In this document: piece by piece, positions 1 to 8,699 of the stretch | Position numbering within the stretch: the stretch's first letter is position 1 | Layout of the letters: each line of letters starts with the position of its first letter | From: Lysobacter sp. FW306-1B-D06B | Lineage (GTDB): Bacteria; Pseudomonadota; Gammaproteobacteria; Xanthomonadales; Xanthomonadaceae | Direction of reading: 5' to 3' | NCBI RefSeq assembly: GCF_038446665.1 | Contig: NZ_CP151802.1 | Location: 4,171,568-4,235,567, forward strand | DNA length: 64,000 bases | The notes under the pieces: model-generated | What the model saw: only the letters and a program-made list of their open reading frames with translations | What the model was told of the DNA's origin: nothing | Database searches by the model: none | Position numbers and translations under genes: made by a program

Positions 1-1
1 C

Positions 2-121
2 CACGGCATCTGCGGGCTGGCGCGGTTCTCGAAGCGTTCGCTGTGGGCGGTAGCGGTGTTCATGGGCAGCGCGTTCGTGACCGTGTATCTGGTGCGACAC
101 GTCGCGGGAGCATCGCCGTGA
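2..121 (+). CDS. YeeE/YedE family transporter component, 3' end only
   Basis: The window opens inside this gene. The visible last 39 residues begin HGICGLARFS and end in one hydrophobic segment (AVAVFMGSAFVTVYLV) followed by a short tail. The GHGICG-type loop and final helix are typical of YeeE/YedE membrane proteins, which belong to the family of sulfur-compound (thiosulfate) importers. Its TGA overlaps the GTG start of the next gene (GTGA), so the two are probably translationally coupled halves of one transporter. The N-terminus lies outside the window. Confidence 0.75.
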   Translation, partial: HGICGLARFSKRSLWAVAVFMGSAFVTVYLVRHVAGASP

Positions 122-537
122 GGCGCATCCTCCATGCGCTCGTGGCCGGTGCGGTGTTCGGCCTCGGGCTCGCCGTGTCGCAGATGACCAACCCGGACAA
201 GGTGCTCAACTTCCTCGACCTCGCCGGTCAGTGGGATCCATCCCTGGCGCTGGTGATGGGCGGTGCACTCGCCGTGGCGATGCCCGGATTCGCCTGGTTG
301 CGCTCGCGCGGATGCGCGCTCGACGGCGGCTCCCTGCCCGCGCCGCCCGCCGCGCGCATCGACCGCCGTTTGCTGATCGGCAGCGCGCTGTTCGGCATCG
401 GCTGGGGACTGGCGGGCTACTGCCCGGGGCCTGCGCTGGCCAACCTGGCGCACGGCAGCGCCGATGCGATTGTGTTCGTCGTCGCGATGCTGGCAGGCTC
501 GCAACTTGCACGACTTCTTCCGGAACTCCGCCCATGA
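118..537 (+). CDS. YeeE/YedE-like (DUF6691) membrane protein, second half
   Basis: A 139-residue membrane protein with about four hydrophobic segments. It carries the family loop SQMTNPDKVLNFLDL near residue 20 and a second conserved GWGLAGYCPGPAL motif near residue 100, whose cysteine is placed as in sulfur-carrier YeeE/YedE proteins. The GTG start overlaps the stop of the preceding half by four bases, so I chose it over an upstream in-frame start at 43. In this family two such short proteins often form one transporter, commonly near sulfide- or persulfide-handling genes; none is visible here. A role in sulfur-compound uptake is inference from the family. Confidence 0.8.
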   Translation: MRRILHALVAGAVFGLGLAVSQMTNPDKVLNFLDLAGQWDPSLALVMGGALAVAMPGFAWLRSRGCALDGGSLPAPPAARIDRRLLIGSALFGIGWGLAGYCPGPALANLAHGSADAIVFVVAMLAGSQLARLLPELRP

Positions 538-626
538 CGCGTTCCTTCTCCGTGATGCTGGCTCTGCTGGCCTTCACCGCGCCCGTCGCGATCCGCATCG
601 ACGACGATGCGGCGAAGTCGCCGTGA
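534..626 (+). CDS. Very short hypothetical ORF
   Basis: A 30-codon frame starts with an ATG that overlaps the stop of the preceding transporter gene (ATGA). The first 20 residues are hydrophobic (FSVMLALLAFTAPVA) and look like a signal peptide or single membrane helix, followed by an acidic tail ending KSP. It could be a tiny coupled peptide, the remnant of a longer gene, or chance. I do not recognise it. Confidence 0.25.
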   Translation: MTRSFSVMLALLAFTAPVAIRIDDDAAKSP

Positions 627-658
627 CCGATCGCCATCGCTCTCGCTAAGCTCTCGCC

Positions 659-2593
659 ATGGAACCGCGCCCCGCTCCCCTTCAGTTCGATTCGCTCGAT
701 GCCGCCGTCGAGTTTCTGTTCACGCGCATCGAGGGGCCGCTGCATATCGGCGCCCCGCTGGGGCTGGGCAAGCCACATCGGCTGCTCAATGCGCTTTACG
801 CGCGCGCCGAAGGGGATGCCTCGCGACCGCTGCACCTGTACACCGCGCTCTCGCTCGATCCGCCGAGTGGCGGCAAGCGGCTGGAAGCGCGTTTCCTCAA
901 GCCGTTCGTCGAGCGCCATTTCGGCGCCGACTTTCCGCGCCTGGCCTACGTGCAGGCGCTCAAGCGCAATGCGCTGCCGGCGCACATCGAGATCGAGGAG
1001 TTCTACCTCCAGGGCGGCGCGCTGCTGAATTCGGTGCCGGTGCAGCGCCGCTACGCAAGCCTGAACTACACGCATGTCGCGCGTGCCCTCGCCGACCGCA
1101 AGCTCAATGCGATCGTGCAGAAAGTCGCGCGTTCGCCCGATGGCGCCCGGCTGTCGCTGTCGTGCAATACCGACCTCACCTTCGACGCGCTGGACGCCAT
1201 CGCCGAACGCGGCCTGCCGCGTCCGGTGCTGATCGCCGAGATCGACCCGCGCCTGCCCTGGCTGGGCGGCAGCGCGACGGTGGCGCCGGAGTTCTTCGAT
1301 GCCATCGTGATGCCGCCGGGGCCGTATCCGAAGCTGTTCGGCCTGCCGCGCCAGCCGGTGAACGACGCCGACTACGCCATCGGCTTCCATGCCAGCACGC
1401 GGGTGCTGGATGGCGGGACGCTGCAGATCGGCATCGGCGCGCTGGCCGATGCGCTGTGCCATGCCCTGGTGCTGCGCCACGTCGACAACGACGCCTATCG
1501 CGGCGTGCTGCGCGCCCTGAATTGCCCGAACGCGGACGACGCGGCGCTGGCTCCGTTCGAGCGCGGCCTGTACGGCTGCAGCGAGATGATCAACGAGGGC
1601 TTCCGCAAGCTGGTGGAAGTCGGCGTGATCAAGCGCCGCGTGGTGGACGACCTGGCGGCGATGCAGCGCATCGAACGCGGCGGACCCAGTGCGCACGACC
1701 TCGCGCTGCTGGAGGAGAAAGGCGAGTTCCTGCACGGCGCGTTCTACCTCGGCTCGCCGGAGTTCTACGGCTGGCTGCGCGACCTGCCGCCCGACGTGCG
1801 CCGCTGCATCGGCATGAAGCGCGTGGGCGAAGTGAACGACCTGATCGGCGACATCGCCCTGGAACGCCTGCAACGCCGCGACGCGCGCTTCTTCAATACC
1901 TGCATGATGGCCACCGCACTCGGCGCGGCGGTGTCCGATGCACTGGAAGACGGCCGCGTCGTCTCCGGCGTCGGCGGGCAATACAACTTCGTGGCGATGT
2001 CGCATGCGCTGCCGGACTCGCGCTCGGTGCTGATGCTGCGCGCTACCCGCGAGGCTGGCGGAGAGGTCACGTCGAACGTGGTCTGGAACTACGGCCACAC
2101 GACCATCCCGCGCCACCTTCGCGACACGTACATCAGCGAGTACGGCATCGCCGACGTGCGGGGTCGCGCCGACGAGGACTGCGTGACGGCGATGGCGGCC
2201 ATCACCGATTCGCGGTTCCAGGCGGCACTGCTCGACACAGCCAAGCAAAACGGCAAGTTGCGCGCGGATTTCACGCTGCCGGCCAACGCGACGCGCAACA
2301 CGCCCGAGCGCCTCGGCGCGGCGCTACGACCGTTCCGCAAGAACGGCGCGTTGCCCGACTACCCGCTCGGCAGCGATTTCACGCCGGTGGAGCAGCGATT
2401 GGTGAAGGCGCTGGCGTGGCTGAAGGCGAACACCGCCACGCGCGGCGCAAAGCTGCGCACGGTATGGCGGGCGTTGTCGGCACGCGCCGAGGATTCCGAG
2501 GCCCTGCAGCGCATGCAGCTGGACTCGCCAAACAGTTTCGGCGAGCGTCTGGAAGCAAAGCTGGTCAGCCTGGCGCTCGCGGCGACGCGCTGA
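659..2593 (+). CDS. Acetyl-CoA hydrolase/transferase family protein
   Basis: A 644-residue cytosolic protein of the acetyl-CoA hydrolase/CoA-transferase superfamily. The N-terminal part contains HIGAPLGLGKPHRLLNAL and the central part YAIGFHASTRVLDGGTLQIGIGALADAL, which matches the glycine-rich CoA-binding loop of family I CoA-transferases. The C-terminal part contains GVGGQYNFV and a run through TSNVVWNYGHTTIPRHL. These enzymes move or hydrolyse CoA between short-chain acids; the exact acyl substrate cannot be read. At 644 residues it is longer than the roughly 500-residue acetate CoA-transferases, as in the variant seen in xanthomonads. Its last 29 bases overlap the convergent GAP-family gene. 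Confidence 0.85.
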   Translation: MEPRPAPLQFDSLDAAVEFLFTRIEGPLHIGAPLGLGKPHRLLNALYARAEGDASRPLHLYTALSLDPPSGGKRLEARFLKPFVERHFGADFPRLAYVQALKRNALPAHIEIEEFYLQGGALLNSVPVQRRYASLNYTHVARALADRKLNAIVQKVARSPDGARLSLSCNTDLTFDALDAIAERGLPRPVLIAEIDPRLPWLGGSATVAPEFFDAIVMPPGPYPKLFGLPRQPVNDADYAIGFHASTRVLDGGTLQIGIGALADALCHALVLRHVDNDAYRGVLRALNCPNADDAALAPFERGLYGCSEMINEGFRKLVEVGVIKRRVVDDLAAMQRIERGGPSAHDLALLEEKGEFLHGAFYLGSPEFYGWLRDLPPDVRRCIGMKRVGEVNDLIGDIALERLQRRDARFFNTCMMATALGAAVSDALEDGRVVSGVGGQYNFVAMSHALPDSRSVLMLRATREAGGEVTSNVVWNYGHTTIPRHLRDTYISEYGIADVRGRADEDCVTAMAAITDSRFQAALLDTAKQNGKLRADFTLPANATRNTPERLGAALRPFRKNGALPDYPLGSDFTPVEQRLVKALAWLKANTATRGAKLRTVWRALSARAEDSEALQRMQLDSPNSFGERLEAKLVSLALAATR

Positions 2594-3284
2594 CCGTTTC
2601 GGCGCGCGGCGCCGTGGTGTCGCGCTGGCCGAGGTACCGCGTGATCGCATCGCCGCTGAGCGCGATGCCCGCCATCGCCATGACCCAAAGCCCGGCCTCG
2701 CGCGCGCCCGCCTGCAGGCGCACGCGCCAGTGCGCGAAGCGTCCCTGCAGATGCCGTCCGAACGCCAGGTTCAGGCCGACGAGCAACAGCGGCGGCGCGA
2801 CGAAAATAAGGTTGTAGACGAGCAGCAACGGCAGCCATCGTGTTGCCGCGATCCCCTCGGCGGTCATCAGCGCGACGGCGGCGAAGTACGGCAGCGCGGT
2901 CGTCAGCTCGACCAGCGTGACCGTCGCACCCAGCAGCGCCATGCCAAGCAGTCCACCGACGCGCGGTTCGCGTTGCGTATCCGCGGCGACCGAGACCTTG
3001 GGCGCAAGCACGGCGTAGGCGAACAGCGACAGACCGATCGCCAGTTGCACCGCCAACACCACCGGATGGTCCAGCGCATCGCCGAACCGGCGCACCACCG
3101 CGCCCGCGCCGAGCATCAGCGCGATGCCCATCGACAGGTACGCGACGAAGATGCCGGCGATGTACGCCAGCAGGCGCGAGGTCGCACCGGGTCGCGCCAG
3201 CCACCACAGCGCCACCGCGAGCGCGGACGGGTTGATGGAATCGATGACCGCCAGACCAAGCACGGGGATGGCGAGGCTTTCCAT
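2565..3284 (-). CDS. GAP/SfLAP-family integral membrane protein
   Basis: A 239-residue protein with about six hydrophobic helices. It begins MESLAIPVLGLAVIDSINPSALAV, and the DSxNPSAL element plus the later LLVYNLIFVAPPLLLVGL segment are typical of GAP/SfLAP (LysE-like) membrane proteins. In actinobacteria relatives take part in exporting glycopeptidolipids or other envelope molecules; the substrate here is unknown. It runs opposite to the acetyl-CoA hydrolase gene and their 3' ends overlap by 29 bases. It follows the transketolase terminator, so it should have its own promoter within about 3285-3395. Confidence 0.7.
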   Translation of the reverse strand: MESLAIPVLGLAVIDSINPSALAVALWWLARPGATSRLLAYIAGIFVAYLSMGIALMLGAGAVVRRFGDALDHPVVLAVQLAIGLSLFAYAVLAPKVSVAADTQREPRVGGLLGMALLGATVTLVELTTALPYFAAVALMTAEGIAATRWLPLLLVYNLIFVAPPLLLVGLNLAFGRHLQGRFAHWRVRLQAGAREAGLWVMAMAGIALSGDAITRYLGQRDTTAPRAETVSASPRAPG

Positions 3285-3395
3285 GTCTGCGCCCTGCGAG
3301 TGAGGTTTGGCGGCAGTCTAGTGATACCGCACGCCACGGTGTCCGTGCCGGAAGTTACTTTCTTTCGACGACCCGCGGCTCCCGGGCCCCAAACG

Positions 3396-3425
3396 AAAGA
3401 AGCGGCCGAAGCCGCTTCTTTCGCA
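3396..3425 (-). terminator. Rho-independent terminator of tkt
   Basis: A perfect 13-bp stem (CGAAAGAAGCGGC / GCCGCTTCTTTCG) closes on a CGAA tetraloop 21 bases past the transketolase stop. The run after the stem on the minus strand is short (TTTGG), but the descending arm is itself T-rich. It separates tkt from the GAP-family gene transcribed in the same direction. Confidence 0.8.
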
Positions 3426-3446
3426 ATCGTGGATGACGAACGCCGT

Positions 3447-5432
3447 TTACAGCGCCTTCGCCGCCTCGACCACCTTCTCCACCGTGAAGCCGAAGTACGG
3501 GAACAGCTTCTCCGCCGGCGCCGAAGCACCGAACTCGTCGATGCCGATCACCGCACCGTCCAGACCCACGTACTTGCGCCAGAAACCGGTGACGCCGGCC
3601 TCGATCGCCACGCGCTTGCGGCAGGCGTTGGGCAGCACGGATTCGCGGTAGGCCGCGTCCTGGCGGTCGAATACGTTGGTCGACGGCATCGACACCACAC
3701 GCACCTTGTCGCCGAGCTGCTTGGCCGCGTCCATCGCCAGGCCGACTTCCGAGCCCGTCGCGATCAGGATGATTTCCGGTGCGCCCACCGAATCCTTCAG
3801 CACGTAACCGCCGCGTTCGATGTTGGCGACCTGCTGCGCGTCGCGCGTCTGGTGCGGCAGGTTCTGGCGCGAGAAGACGAGGCAGCTCGGGCCGTCGTGG
3901 CGCACGATCGCGGCCTTCCAGCACGCGGCCGATTCCACCGCGTCGCACGGACGCCACAGGTCGTTGTGCGGGATGTAGCGCAGCGAGGCCAGGTGCTCGA
4001 TCGGCTGGTGCGTCGGGCCGTCCTCGCCCAGGCCGATGGAGTCGTGCGTGTAGACGTGAATCGCATGCGCGCCCATGAGCGCGCTCATGCGCACGGCGTT
4101 GCGCGCGTAGTCGCTGAACACCAGGAAGGTCGCATCGAACGGGATGAAGCACTCGTGCAGGCCCAGGCCGTTGCTGATCGCGGTCATCGCGAATTCGCGC
4201 ACGCCGTAATAGACGTAGTTGGCGTTGGGGTCGTCGGTGGCGACGGACTTGCTGGCCTTCCACAGCGTGAGGTTGGAATGCGCCAGGTCGGCCGAACCGC
4301 CGATCAGTTCCGGCAGCAGCGGCGCGAAGGTCTCGATGGCCATCTGCGAGGCCTTGCGCGAGGCGATCGTCTGGCCATCGGCCTGCACCTTGGCGATGTA
4401 CTCGTCGGCGGCCTTGATGAAGCCGTCCGGCAGCTTGCCGCGCGAACGGCGCGTGAGTTCGGCGGCCGGTTCCGGGAACTGCTTGGCGTAGGCGTCGAAC
4501 AACTGGTTCCAGGCCTTTTCTTCCGCGGCGTGGTCTCGCTTGCGCCAGCCGTCGTAGATGGCCTGCGGAATCTCGAACTCGCCGTAGTTCCAGCCCAGCG
4601 CGGCGCGCGTGGCGGCCGCTTCGTCCTTGCCCAGCGGCGCGCCGTGCGAGGACTCCTTGCCGGCCTTGTTCGGCGAACCGAAACCGATCGTGGTGCGGCA
4701 GCAGATCAGCGTGGGCTTGTCGGTGGACTTCAGCGCCTGCTCGATGGCGGCCTTGATCTTCTCGCCGTCATGACCGTCGACGCCGCGGATCACGTTCCAG
4801 CCGTAGGCTTCGAAACGCTTGGGCGTGTCGTCGGTGAACCAGCCGTCGGTGTTGCCGTCGATGGAGATGTGGTTGTCGTCCCAGAAGGCGACCAGCTTGT
4901 GCAGGCCCCAGGTGCCGGCCAGCGACGCGGCTTCGTGCGAGATGCCTTCCATCAGGCAGCCATCGCCCATGAACACCCACGTGCGGCTGTCGACGACCGG
5001 GAAGCCTTCACGGTTGAAGCGCTGCGCGAGCAGCTTCTCCGCCAGCGCCATTCCGACCGAATTGGCGAAGCCCTGGCCGAGCGGACCGGTGGTGGTCTCG
5101 ATGCCGGGCGTCATGAAGTTTTCCGGATGGCCCGGCGTCTTGGAATGCAGCTGGCGGAAGTTCTTCAGCTCGTCGATCGACAGGTCGTAACCCGACAGGT
5201 GCAGCAGCGCGTACTGCAGCATCGAGCCGTGGCCGTTGGACAGCACGAAGTGGTCGCGATTGAACCAGTCCGGATTGGCCGGGTTGTGGCGCAGGTAGTC
5301 GTTCCAGAGCACTTCGGCAATGTCCGCCATGCCCATCGGCATGCCCGGATGACCGGAGTTGGCGGCCTGCACCGCGTCGATGGCGAGGAATCGGATGGCG
5401 TTGGCGAGGTCGCGGCGGCTGGGCGTCGTCAT
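3447..5432 (-). CDS. tkt: Transketolase
   Basis: A 661-residue thiamine-diphosphate enzyme of the pentose phosphate pathway that moves two-carbon units between sugar phosphates. Visible family signatures are [18 protein letters not shown] near residue 25, the ThDP-binding stretch from GDGCLMEG to the asparagine of [26 protein letters not shown], the catalytic-glutamate loop GVREFAM, and the C-terminal [12 protein letters not shown]. The length matches bacterial transketolases. I chose the ATG giving MTTPSRRDL because it places the conserved [10 protein letters not shown] directly after the start; an upstream extension is proline/arginine-rich and unlike the family. rpiA, another pentose-phosphate enzyme, lies at 61.7 kb. 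Confidence 0.97.
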   Translation of the reverse strand: MTTPSRRDLANAIRFLAIDAVQAANSGHPGMPMGMADIAEVLWNDYLRHNPANPDWFNRDHFVLSNGHGSMLQYALLHLSGYDLSIDELKNFRQLHSKTPGHPENFMTPGIETTTGPLGQGFANSVGMALAEKLLAQRFNREGFPVVDSRTWVFMGDGCLMEGISHEAASLAGTWGLHKLVAFWDDNHISIDGNTDGWFTDDTPKRFEAYGWNVIRGVDGHDGEKIKAAIEQALKSTDKPTLICCRTTIGFGSPNKAGKESSHGAPLGKDEAAATRAALGWNYGEFEIPQAIYDGWRKRDHAAEEKAWNQLFDAYAKQFPEPAAELTRRSRGKLPDGFIKAADEYIAKVQADGQTIASRKASQMAIETFAPLLPELIGGSADLAHSNLTLWKASKSVATDDPNANYVYYGVREFAMTAISNGLGLHECFIPFDATFLVFSDYARNAVRMSALMGAHAIHVYTHDSIGLGEDGPTHQPIEHLASLRYIPHNDLWRPCDAVESAACWKAAIVRHDGPSCLVFSRQNLPHQTRDAQQVANIERGGYVLKDSVGAPEIILIATGSEVGLAMDAAKQLGDKVRVVSMPSTNVFDRQDAAYRESVLPNACRKRVAIEAGVTGFWRKYVGLDGAVIGIDEFGASAPAEKLFPYFGFTVEKVVEAAKAL

Positions 5433-5571
5433 GGGCGTCGGGCGGTCTTCGGCTGCGGGGAGGTGGCCGCGCGGTGGCCCGGGCATGCGCCGGGCCGGGC
5501 GGCCGCCCATTCTCCCACCCCTCAGCCTGGATGTCGCCCCGTGGCTGCGCCGGACAAGCCGGAGGCGGCGA

Positions 5572-6894
5572 TCAGGCCTCGGTGGCGGGCGGCAACTCGG
5601 ACGGTGCGTCGGCTTCGCCCTTCGACACGACGGTCGCCAGCATCAGGTCGCCGGTCACGTTGAGCGTGGTGCGGCACATGTCGAGGAAGCGGTCCACGCC
5701 CAGGATCAGGCCGATGCCCTCCGGCGGAACGCCCACCATGCCGCAGATCAGCGCGACCACCGGCAGCGAGCCCGCCGGCACGCCGGCCGTGCCGATGCCG
5801 CCGAGGATGCACACGAACATCACCGTGAACTGCTGCGCCAGGGTCAGTTCCACGCCGAAGAACTGCGCCAGGAACAGCACCGTCACGCCTTCGAACAGCG
5901 CCGTGCCGTTCTGGTTCGCGGTGGCGCCCACCGTCAGCACGAAGCGCGAGACGCGGTTGGGCAGGTGCAGCTTCTCGTCGGCCACGCGCAGCGACGTCGG
6001 CAGCGTCGCGTTCGACGATGCCGTGGAGAACGCCATCACCATCGCTTCCTGGATGCCCTTGAAGAAGGCAATGGGCGAGTAGCCGCCGGCGAACTTCAGC
6101 ACCAGCGAATAGACCACGAACTGGTGCAGCGCCAGCGCCAGCACGACCACGCCGACGTACGCGCCCAGGCTGCGCAGCAGCTCCCAGCCGAACAGCGCCG
6201 CCAGGTTGAACATGAAGCAGAACACCGCATACGGCGCGAGGCGGATCACCAGGCCGATCAGCGTCATCGACACCTGGAAGAGCCCTTCGATGCCGCGCTG
6301 CAGGGTTTCGGTCGCCTTGGTGCGCGTGAGCACCAGGCCGATGCCGAGCATCAGCGCGAAGAACATCACCGCCAGGATGGTGTTGTCGGCGGCGGCCTTC
6401 ACCACATTGTCGGGGACGATCGAGATCAGCATGTCCAGCCCCTTGGGCTGGTTGCCGGCACTGCCGACGATGGCGCTGGCGCGTTCGGCACCTTCGTTGA
6501 GCAACAGCTGCGCGCGCGCCGGGTCGATGCCCGCGCCCGGCTGCAGCCAGTTCACCAGCAGCAGCCCGAGCAGGACCGCGATGCCCGACACGACGATCGT
6601 ATAGGCCAGCGTCCGCCAGCCGATGCGTCCGAGCGAACGCACATCGCCCATCTCCGCCACGCCCATGACGAGCGCCGAGAACAGCAGCGGGATGACGAGC
6701 ATGAAGATCAGACGCAGGAACAGCGTGCCGGCCGGCTGCGTGACGTAGGTCGTGAGCCACTCCACCCAGCCGGCGTGGGCGCCGGAGGTGTAATGCGCGA
6801 CGAGGCCCAGCACCAGGCCCGTGGCGAAGCCGATCGCCATCTTCCAGTGCAGCGGCATCTTGGACTTGCCGGCGCCGGTCTTCGTATCGGTCAT
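5572..6894 (-). CDS. Dicarboxylate/amino acid:cation symporter (DAACS family)
   Basis: A 440-residue inner-membrane transporter related to GltP/DctA and the archaeal GltPh. The first helix starts near residue 15 and the helical pattern is consistent with eight transmembrane segments plus two re-entrant hairpins. Diagnostic motifs are the serine-rich hairpin [13 protein letters not shown] near residue 285 and [17 protein letters not shown] near 320, the counterpart of the NMDGT cation/substrate loop. [12 protein letters not shown] and [16 protein letters not shown] in the C-terminal part match the second hairpin and helix 8. Substrate choice (glutamate, aspartate or C4-dicarboxylate) cannot be settled by eye. 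Confidence 0.93.
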   Translation of the reverse strand: MTDTKTGAGKSKMPLHWKMAIGFATGLVLGLVAHYTSGAHAGWVEWLTTYVTQPAGTLFLRLIFMLVIPLLFSALVMGVAEMGDVRSLGRIGWRTLAYTIVVSGIAVLLGLLLVNWLQPGAGIDPARAQLLLNEGAERASAIVGSAGNQPKGLDMLISIVPDNVVKAAADNTILAVMFFALMLGIGLVLTRTKATETLQRGIEGLFQVSMTLIGLVIRLAPYAVFCFMFNLAALFGWELLRSLGAYVGVVVLALALHQFVVYSLVLKFAGGYSPIAFFKGIQEAMVMAFSTASSNATLPTSLRVADEKLHLPNRVSRFVLTVGATANQNGTALFEGVTVLFLAQFFGVELTLAQQFTVMFVCILGGIGTAGVPAGSLPVVALICGMVGVPPEGIGLILGVDRFLDMCRTTLNVTGDLMLATVVSKGEADAPSELPPATEA

Positions 6895-6980
6895 TCGCGG
6901 GTTCCCCAGGGCGTGATGCGGAAAAACCCGGCGAGCTTAGCAAAAAGCCCTTTCCGGGCCGTGTGCCGTGGACGGCCGGA

Positions 6981-8699
6981 TCAGCCTCGCCCGCGTTCAG
7001 GCGGATACAACGGCGCCAGCGGGGAGGGCTCGGTCGCGGCCTGCGCATGCCACTTCGGCCCCTGCGCGAACGCTTGGCGCAGATGTTCGCGCGCGGTCAC
7101 CGCGCTGCCGCCGCCCCAGCGCGCGTGCTGCAGGACATCGAGGGCTTCGCGCTGGCGCGGATCGGCCAGGCGTGCGCGCACGGTGTCGAGGTCGCGCGCC
7201 GGTGGGCGCGCGAGCGCGCACAACGCGTCGGCCACGTCGCCCAGGTCGCCGCGGTCGATCAGGCGCTTGAGGTCGATGTGCTGGCCCGGCGACGGAGGTT
7301 CGTCGGCACGCGGCACCGCCGCGACCTTCGCCGCATCGCTGCGATGCAGGCCCCACACCAGCGTGAACAGCCACAACGCCGCGAACAGCAGTGCGGCGAG
7401 CACCCAGATGCGATTGGCGCCGCCCAGGTCCGCGAACGACGACACCGGCGCGCGAGCGGCGATGTCGACGCCGGACGACGGTGCGGCGTTCGGCGCGGGC
7501 GTGCCGTTCGTCGATGCCGTCGACGTACCGGGCAACACGGTCCATGACAGCGGCGGCAGCGCCGTGGTCTGCGCGCTGCCGTCGCGCACGTTCCACCAGC
7601 GCATCTGCATGCCGGCCAGTTGCACGTTGCCTTCGCGGGCGGGCACGAGCGAGAAACGGCGCGTGAGCTTCACGCGCGGACGTCCATCGACGAAACGCTC
7701 GTCGGCCTGCACGGGCTCGGCGAACACCTGCACGCCGTCGATCGGCGGCAGCTGGAGTTCGGGCATCTGCGCCGCCATCGCGCCATCGGCGAGCGCTTCG
7801 ACGGTGACCGTGGCCGCGCTGCCCACGCGCAGTTCCTGCGGATTGGACTGGTAACGCAGCGTGAGGTTCTGCAACGGCAGCCACGGCTGCGGTGCGTTGG
7901 CCGGCGCCGCTTGCACGTCGAGCTTGCGCGGCGTGCCCTGCGCTTCCAGTGCGCCGCCACGGCCGCCGAGCAGATCGTCGAAGAAGCCGCCCGCGCCGCG
8001 TCCTTCGAAACGCGCGGGCGGAATCGTCAGCACGCCGCTGCGCTCGGGCACCAGCAGGAAGCGGCGTTCGACGATGTGGTAACGGCGCCCGCCGATGTCG
8101 CGCTGGTACTGCGCATCGTCGCCGACGCGCTGCAGCGAGGCGCCTTCCGGCGCGTCCTGATCGAGCTGCCCGGAGATCAGCGGCGTCGCCGAATACAGCC
8201 GCACCACCCAGCCCACCGATTGCTGCACGTAGGGATCGGGATCGTCCGCTTCGCTTTCGATGAACACGTCCTCCGTGCGCGTGGCCGACGGTGCGGCGGC
8301 AGGCGCGACGGTGATCGGGATCGGCTGCGTGCGCAGGCTGCCGACGTTGAGCGCGGGGATCGTGATCACGCCATCGCGGCGCGGACGCAGCGCTACCGCG
8401 TACAGCGTGCGGATCGTGCTGCGGCCGTTGTTCATCAGGAATTCGCGACGGCTCGTGCGACCGCTGACGAAGAAATCGGTGAGCAGCGGCGCGTAGTCGG
8501 GTTCACTTGCGGTGGTCGCCGCGGTGCTCTCGATGTTGAGCGTGACCGTTTCGCCCATCGCGATGCGATCGCGGTCCAGCCACGCGCGCACCTGCGCGGA
8601 GGCGTCCAGACTGATCATCGCCAGCAATATCAGCAGTGCGACGCGTGGGAGCAGACGTGCAATGGCGCGGCGCGCGGTGTCGGGAATCGCGGTGTTCAT
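6981..8699 (-). CDS. batD: BatD family protein
   Basis: A 572-residue exported protein. Residues 1-36 form a signal peptide ending in SLDASAQ, followed by BatD-type immunoglobulin-like domains (RAWLDRDRIAMGETVTLNIE, then FFVSGRTSRREF). A single transmembrane helix lies around residues 430-450 (WVLAALLFAALWLFTLVWGL) with a cytosolic tail. BatD is the periplasmic partner of the MoxR/BatA/BatB system, linked to aerotolerance and envelope stress in other bacteria. It is the last gene of the operon starting with the MoxR gene at 14008, and its start overlaps the 3' end of the BatB-like gene. The molecular role is not established. Confidence 0.85.
   Translation of the reverse strand: MNTAIPDTARRAIARLLPRVALLILLAMISLDASAQVRAWLDRDRIAMGETVTLNIESTAATTASEPDYAPLLTDFFVSGRTSRREFLMNNGRSTIRTLYAVALRPRRDGVITIPALNVGSLRTQPIPITVAPAAAPSATRTEDVFIESEADDPDPYVQQSVGWVVRLYSATPLISGQLDQDAPEGASLQRVGDDAQYQRDIGGRRYHIVERRFLLVPERSGVLTIPPARFEGRGAGGFFDDLLGGRGGALEAQGTPRKLDVQAAPANAPQPWLPLQNLTLRYQSNPQELRVGSAATVTVEALADGAMAAQMPELQLPPIDGVQVFAEPVQADERFVDGRPRVKLTRRFSLVPAREGNVQLAGMQMRWWNVRDGSAQTTALPPLSWTVLPGTSTASTNGTPAPNAAPSSGVDIAARAPVSSFADLGGANRIWVLAALLFAALWLFTLVWGLHRSDAAKVAAVPRADEPPSPGQHIDLKRLIDRGDLGDVADALCALARPPARDLDTVRARLADPRQREALDVLQHARWGGGSAVTAREHLRQAFAQGPKWHAQAATEPSPLAPLYPPERGRG

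Noticed and set aside
206..2248. Long minus-strand open frame (680 codons) opposite the acetyl-CoA hydrolase gene
   Set aside because: Composition is Arg/His/Ala-rich without any protein-like motif, and the plus-strand gene has clear family motifs. Long antisense frames are expected at this GC content.
2730..5663. Plus-strand open frame of 977 codons across the GAP gene and tkt
   Set aside because: It is the mirror of transketolase and GAP-family codons, has repeated RHR/DRQ-like strings, and lacks an initiation context.
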